Positions 7,434 to 10,065 of a DNA stretch of 10,065 nucleotides are shown one piece after another. The translations under genes and the position numbers were made by a program. Source of the DNA: an uncultured Bacilli bacterium (GTDB lineage: Bacteria > Bacillota_I > Bacilli_A > RF39 > UBA660). The notes below the pieces were generated by a model that saw only the letters and a program-made list of their open reading frames with translations, had not been told where the DNA came from and made no database searches. Numbering within the stretch: position 1 is the first letter of the stretch; the number at the start of each line of letters is the position of its first letter. The stretch lies in NCBI GenBank assembly GCA_934101445.1, contig CAKORQ010000021.1, positions 1-10,065 of the forward strand. Reading direction: 5' to 3'.

Positions 7434-7573
7434 TTGTAAGACTCGCAACTCCAAGATACGTAGATGGTTGCATGGTAACTCAAGTACACTTCAAAGTCAA
7501 ATCATTATTTAAATAAGTGCTTTTAATGCTCATAAACTCTACCTAATCATATTAATTTTTCAAAAATTATATG

Positions 7574-7606
7574 AAAAAAACAAGACTAAATTAATTTTTA
7601 ATCTTG
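7574..7606 (-). terminator. Terminator of the DUF4143-type ATPase gene
   Basis: Minus-strand CAAGATTAAA pairs with TTTAGTCTTG (10 bp, one G-U) around a 6-base loop, then seven T. It lies about 60 bases past the ATPase stop codon, so the recombinase must have its own promoter in the 150 bases that follow. I see no convincing -35/-10 pair there; TTGACT at 7500-7495 has no good -10 partner. Confidence 0.85.
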
Positions 7607-7665
7607 CTCACATAACTTTAATTAAAATATATTATCATTGTTTTGTTTATTGCTAATAGTTTATT

Positions 7666-8922
7666 TTAGAATTGCTCTAAACTATTTTCATTTAATAGAA
7701 AATAAAATATTCCCATTGTAATAATGCCATTTTCATCCATTCTTGGTTTACTAACATCACCTAAAATTATTATCTTCTTAAATGAATCATTAATATTTAA
7801 AAGTGATTTTCTTTCTTGAAGTTCTTTTAAAGTATCCTGCATTTCATATGCTGACTGAACATATATTCTTTTATTTCCTTGATTGCAAACAAAATCAACT
7901 TCGTACTTTGGTCTTGCATTAAAACCTTTATCATTAATTTCATTAATTTCAACAACACCAACATCAACATTATAACCACGTCTTAATAACTCGTTATAAA
8001 TAATATTCTCCATAATATGTCCTTTATCAATTTGTCTGAAATTAAGTCTTGCATTACGAAGACCAATATCTTCAAAGTAATACTTGTATGGTGAATTTAT
8101 GTATTTTTTGCCTTTAACATCATAACGCTTAGCCCTTGTTATTAAAAAGGAATCCATAAAATATTCCAAATAATTGCTTATGGTTTTATCACTCAAAATC
8201 ATATTTTTTTCACTTTTAAAAGTATTTTGCAGTTTATGTGGATTAGTTAAAGAGCCAATTTGTGATGAAATAATATTTAATAGTTCGTTTAACTCTTCAA
8301 CATTAGATAAACTATTTCTTTCAATAATATCTCTTAAATATGTCTCTTCAAAAAGATTTTTTAAATATTTAGAACGTTCGTTATCATTATCAAATGCCAA
8401 TGTATATGGTAAACCGCCATAGATACTATATTGTTCATATCCTTCATACTGGTCGCCGTCGAAGATTTGCATATATTCACTAAAACTTAAAGGATATACA
8501 TGGATTTCATCACCACGTCCTCTAAATTCTGTTACAACGTCTTTGGATAATAGTTTAGCATTGGAGCCTGTTACATAAACCTCTATATTATCTTCGTAAA
8601 GAAATGTATTTAATACTGGTACAAAATCATCCATTTTTTGAATTTCATCTAATAGTAAATAATATTTTTTTCCATCTTTTATTAAAGACCTAATATGTTC
8701 AATAAATTTATTACCATCTAACAACTGTTCATTTTCTTTAATATCTAGCGGTATATAGATAATGTGGTCTTTATCATTATTCTGCAATAGATATTTATAA
8801 AAAATATTTTTTAATAAATACGATTTTCCACAACGACGAATACCAGTAATAATCTTAATTTGACCATTGCCATCTTTCTTTATTAATTGTTTTAAGTAAA
8901 AATCTCTTTTTATTTCTTTCAT
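7666..8922 (-). CDS. AAA-family ATPase with C-terminal DUF4143 domain
   Basis: A 418-residue protein of the AAA_14/DUF4143 group, very common in gut anaerobes and of unknown cellular role. Visible: Walker A GIRRCGKS (27-34), Walker B YYLLLDEIQ (87-95) with Asp92 and Glu93, the sensor-like VYVTGSNAKLL (115-125), the family hallmark FRGRGDEIHVYPLSFSEY (133-150) and YGGLP (168-172). A middle region (about 185-265) looks like a winged helix. The C-terminal part has NIIYNELLRRGYNV (306-319), Asp343 in YEVDFVC and IYVQSAYE (353-360), a pattern like the PD-(D/E)xK nuclease fold but with Gln356 where the second acid is usual. No membrane segment. AAAGG lies 8 bases before the ATG. It is a single-gene unit with its own promoter, two upstream palindromes and a strong terminator. 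DNA handling is a guess from the fold; no substrate can be stated. Confidence 0.9.
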   Translation of the reverse strand: MKEIKRDFYLKQLIKKDGNGQIKIITGIRRCGKSYLLKNIFYKYLLQNNDKDHIIYIPLDIKENEQLLDGNKFIEHIRSLIKDGKKYYLLLDEIQKMDDFVPVLNTFLYEDNIEVYVTGSNAKLLSKDVVTEFRGRGDEIHVYPLSFSEYMQIFDGDQYEGYEQYSIYGGLPYTLAFDNDNERSKYLKNLFEETYLRDIIERNSLSNVEELNELLNIISSQIGSLTNPHKLQNTFKSEKNMILSDKTISNYLEYFMDSFLITRAKRYDVKGKKYINSPYKYYFEDIGLRNARLNFRQIDKGHIMENIIYNELLRRGYNVDVGVVEINEINDKGFNARPKYEVDFVCNQGNKRIYVQSAYEMQDTLKELQERKSLLNINDSFKKIIILGDVSKPRMDENGIITMGIFYFLLNENSLEQF

Positions 8923-8952
8923 TATTAATGCCTTTCCAATAATTATACTTGG

Positions 8953-8982
8953 ATTATACCATTCTATTATATGATTTGTAAA
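8953..8982 (-). promoter_or_regulatory. Promoter of the ATPase gene
   Basis: Minus strand: TTTACA (8982-8977), 18-base spacer, TATAAT (8958-8953). Transcription would start near 8946, about 24 bases before the ATG. The -35 hexamer lies inside a small inverted repeat (8971-8986). Confidence 0.6.
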
Positions 8983-8986
8983 TCAT
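8971..8986. repeat. Operator-like inverted repeat over the ATPase -35
   Basis: ATGATTT and AAATCAT are perfect 7-bp inverted arms around a 2-base centre (GT), covering the -35 hexamer and one base from the edge of the 42-bp palindrome. The position suits a repressor site. No regulator gene is seen nearby. Confidence 0.5.
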
Positions 8987-8987
8987 T

Positions 8988-9029
8988 TCACTCCGAACTT
9001 TTTCATAATTATGAAAAAGTTCGGAGTGA
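8988..9029. repeat. 42-bp perfect palindrome
   Basis: Two 21-base arms with no mismatch and no spacer meet at 9008/9009 (centre CATAATTATG). Each arm carries TCACTCCGAAC at its outer end followed by five T and CATAA. It lies between the small gene (stop at 9064) and the ATPase promoter. Neither strand has a T tract after it, so it is not an ordinary intrinsic terminator. No second copy of the arm was seen in the window. Confidence 0.95.
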
Positions 9030-9063
9030 GTAATAAATGAATTTTACATTTTTTATTAATAAC

Positions 9064-9273
9064 CTAGTTATCTCCTACTTCTTTTAATAAATATTCATTT
9101 CTTATTTTAGTTACTCTGCCTATTAAAGAATTTTCCATTTCATTGAAAGTCTTAAAATCAATAACTTTTTCATCATATAATTCTTTATTAACAATCAGTC
9201 TATATTCTAATAATTTATATTCAAAAGGTAATTTCTTGGTATCAAATCTAACTTCAATATCTTTATCTAACAT
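9064..9273 (-). CDS. Small charged protein, probable element accessory
   Basis: A 69-residue soluble protein that I cannot assign. It is rich in Glu, Lys, Leu and Tyr. A beta-like start (DIEVRFDTKKLPFEYKLL) is followed by a helical stretch where LYDEKVIDFKTFNEMENSLI (about 32-51) loosely recalls short SHOCT-type helical hairpins; this is only a resemblance. A strong GGAGG ribosome site lies 8 bases before the ATG. The ATG overlaps by 11 bases the end of an upstream open frame that seems to be a gene remnant, so the gene was probably once translationally coupled to that partner. It is part of the segment to the right of the PBP break. No promoter of its own is evident, and transcription toward the ATPase would meet the 42-bp palindrome. 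Confidence 0.65.
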   Translation of the reverse strand: MLDKDIEVRFDTKKLPFEYKLLEYRLIVNKELYDEKVIDFKTFNEMENSLIGRVTKIRNEYLLKEVGDN

Positions 9274-9445
9274 TTAGACTTCCTCCAATTAAAACTATGT
9301 TAATATTTTTAAGACTATTCATAGCAGATACTTTTTTAATAATTCTTAAACATTTATTAATTTTTATATTTTCTAAATTTCTTTCCTCCTCAAAATATAA
9401 AAAACCAGCTTTAATTAGGGTATAGCGTGGTCTATGTATTTTAAT
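9263..9445 (-). pseudogene. Probable 3' remnant of a gene overlapping the 69-residue gene
   Basis: An open frame of 60 codons without a credible start (no in-frame ATG until about codon 42, and that one lacks a ribosome site) ends in TAA at 9263-9265, 11 bases into the next gene. It reads like protein: RPRYTLIKAGFLYFEEERNL early on, then a Lys-rich helix, and IVLIGGSLNVR at the end. The frame is closed upstream by TAA next to the terminator of the HAD gene. I read it as the tail of a deleted or truncated gene once coupled to the small protein. Chance is possible in such AT-rich DNA. Confidence 0.4.
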
Positions 9446-9463
9446 TTTTTATGGTTTTATACA

Positions 9464-9489
9464 GAAAAAATAGACTTTTGTAGTCTATT
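9464..9489 (-). terminator. Terminator of the HAD hydrolase gene
   Basis: Minus-strand AATAGACT pairs with AGTCTATT (8 bp) around a 5-base loop, and the arm runs into a six-T tract. It lies about 68 bases past the HAD stop codon and separates that gene from the remnant and small gene. Confidence 0.8.
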
Positions 9490-9556
9490 AATTTTCCATT
9501 AAATTATAATTATGATTATTTGGTAAAATAATGACTATTTAGTTTTGCCATTTATT

Positions 9557-10065
9557 TTAACACTTATCAGTACAAGAATTTGTTTTTGAATAAAAGTTAG
9601 CAAATATTTCTTTTTCTTCGTTTTTTATCTCTTCGCTCAAGTAAGAATTATAACTTTCTTGTTTCTTAGATATTCCCTGAACTAATTCATTGGCAGTAGT
9701 AACATTTTTCTCTTTGTCATCAAAAAATAAAGTTTCTTTTATATTTAGTCTAAACCTATCAATCAATAAACTATAAATTTCACGATTTGGTTTAATTAAA
9801 TGTTCTTGGAAAGAATATATTCCGCCAGCAAATATTTCATTTATATTTATAATACCATTTATGTAGTTAAAACTATCTTCTGTTATGTTAGTTAATAAGT
9901 ATAGGTTATAGCCCCTATCTTTTAATGTTTTTACAAATTCAAAATTATTTTTTATTAAAGGATATGTTTCTTTTAAGTTACCTTTTTCTAAAATATATTT
10001 AATATCATTAAAATTCTTTTCATTTTTTAAACCATTTATATATTCATTAATGTCCAAGTTTCCTA
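9557..10065 (-). CDS. HAD-superfamily hydrolase (5' end off window)
   Basis: The frame runs off the right edge, so the first motif (the nucleophile Asp) is probably just outside. Counting from a TTG at 10057: motif II YLLTNIT (53-59) with Thr56; SFQEHLIKPNREIY (82-95) with the motif III Lys89; motif IV TLFFDDKEKN (109-118) with paired Asp113 and Asp114, then the usual NxxxANELVQGI. This is the HAD-IA layout of small phosphatases and dehalogenase-like enzymes such as YihX; the substrate cannot be told. The C-terminus is odd: where the family normally ends soon after the Gly-Ile strand, this protein has about 37 extra residues, Lys/Glu-rich and ending CTDKC. A terminator follows. I prefer a gene cut by the window to one truly starting at the TTG, because the frame is open to the edge. 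Confidence 0.82.
   Translation of the reverse strand, partial: GNLDINEYINGLKNEKNFNDIKYILEKGNLKETYPLIKNNFEFVKTLKDRGYNLYLLTNITEDSFNYINGIININEIFAGGIYSFQEHLIKPNREIYSLLIDRFRLNIKETLFFDDKEKNVTTANELVQGISKKQESYNSYLSEEIKNEEKEIFANFYSKTNSCTDKC

Larger units (their letters stand above)
5737..10065. mobile_element. Serine-recombinase integrative element inserted in the PBP gene (right end off window)
   Basis: The recombinase gene lies at the very edge of the foreign segment, its stop codon abutting the broken PBP gene, as is common for elements integrated by large serine recombinases. The 5' half of the PBP gene is not found anywhere to the right, so the element either continues past the window or has been rearranged. 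Cargo seen here: the recombinase, a DUF4143-type ATPase, a small protein, a gene remnant and a HAD hydrolase. No conjugation, replication, capsid or tail gene is visible, so its class (prophage, conjugative or mobilisable element) is open. The palindrome-ATPase unit might be a separate, nested insertion. Confidence 0.65.

Noticed and set aside
7417..7473. Recombinase start at the upstream ATG (7473), adding 19 residues.
   Set aside because: It has no ribosome binding site, and the extra residues do not resemble the family N-terminus. ATG 7416 has AAAGGA at usable spacing.
7480..7533. A 17-codon minus-strand frame (MSIKSTYLNNDLTLKCT) upstream of the recombinase, as a possible leader peptide.
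   Set aside because: It is too short, its ribosome site is weak, and there is no attenuator-like hairpin before the recombinase start.
8988..9029. The long palindrome as an ordinary intrinsic terminator for the 69-residue gene.
   Set aside because: No T tract follows it on either strand, and its arms are longer and more perfect than any terminator in this window. It may still affect transcription.
1..10065. CRISPR arrays, tRNA or rRNA genes, and insertion-sequence transposases.
   Set aside because: I found no spaced direct repeats, cloverleaf sequences, rRNA segments or DDE-type transposase in either strand.

Overview
The window is AT-rich and every gene lies on the minus strand. MraY and a SpoVD/PBP2-type penicillin-binding protein show that the host builds peptidoglycan. 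Low GC, Firmicutes-style ribosome binding sites and SpoVD-like sequence point to a low-GC Firmicute, perhaps a wall-bearing Bacilli lineage close to the Mollicutes or Erysipelotrichia. TGA behaves as a stop: long genes are uninterrupted, their tryptophans are TGG, and the PBP fragment ends in TGA. Species cannot be named from this sequence.

Layout, left to right (the reverse of transcription). 1-1931: most of a transketolase-family protein, 3' end off the window, whose thiamine site looks intact but whose sugar-phosphate residues are largely replaced. 1963-3102: a UgtP/MGDG-synthase-type glycosyltransferase 31 bases upstream of it, probably in the same operon. 3203-3484: a small unknown gene with its own promoter and terminator. 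3780-4864: mraY, with a near-consensus promoter overlapping the end of the PBP gene and a terminator overlapping its own stop codon. 4861-5736: the C-terminal half of a SpoVD-like PBP, cut off at the S-x-N active-site motif.

From about 5737 to the right edge the sequence is best explained as one integrated element (over 4.3 kb) that has split the PBP gene. Its first gene is a 555-residue large serine recombinase whose stop codon lies about 12 bases from the first recognisable PBP codons and in the same frame. Next come a DUF4143-type ATPase, a 42-bp perfect palindrome just upstream of the ATPase promoter, a 69-residue small protein overlapping the end of a probable gene remnant, and a HAD-family hydrolase cut by the window edge. 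The 5' half of the PBP gene is not in the window.

Taken together: an envelope-biosynthesis stretch (PBP, mraY, glycolipid glycosyltransferase) has been invaded by a site-specific element at the conserved catalytic core of a PBP gene. mraY keeps its own promoter and should still be expressed. Whether the PBP gene is dead, redundant, or restored by excision is the main open question. The palindrome-ATPase unit and the altered transketolase are the other two items that standard annotation would not explain.
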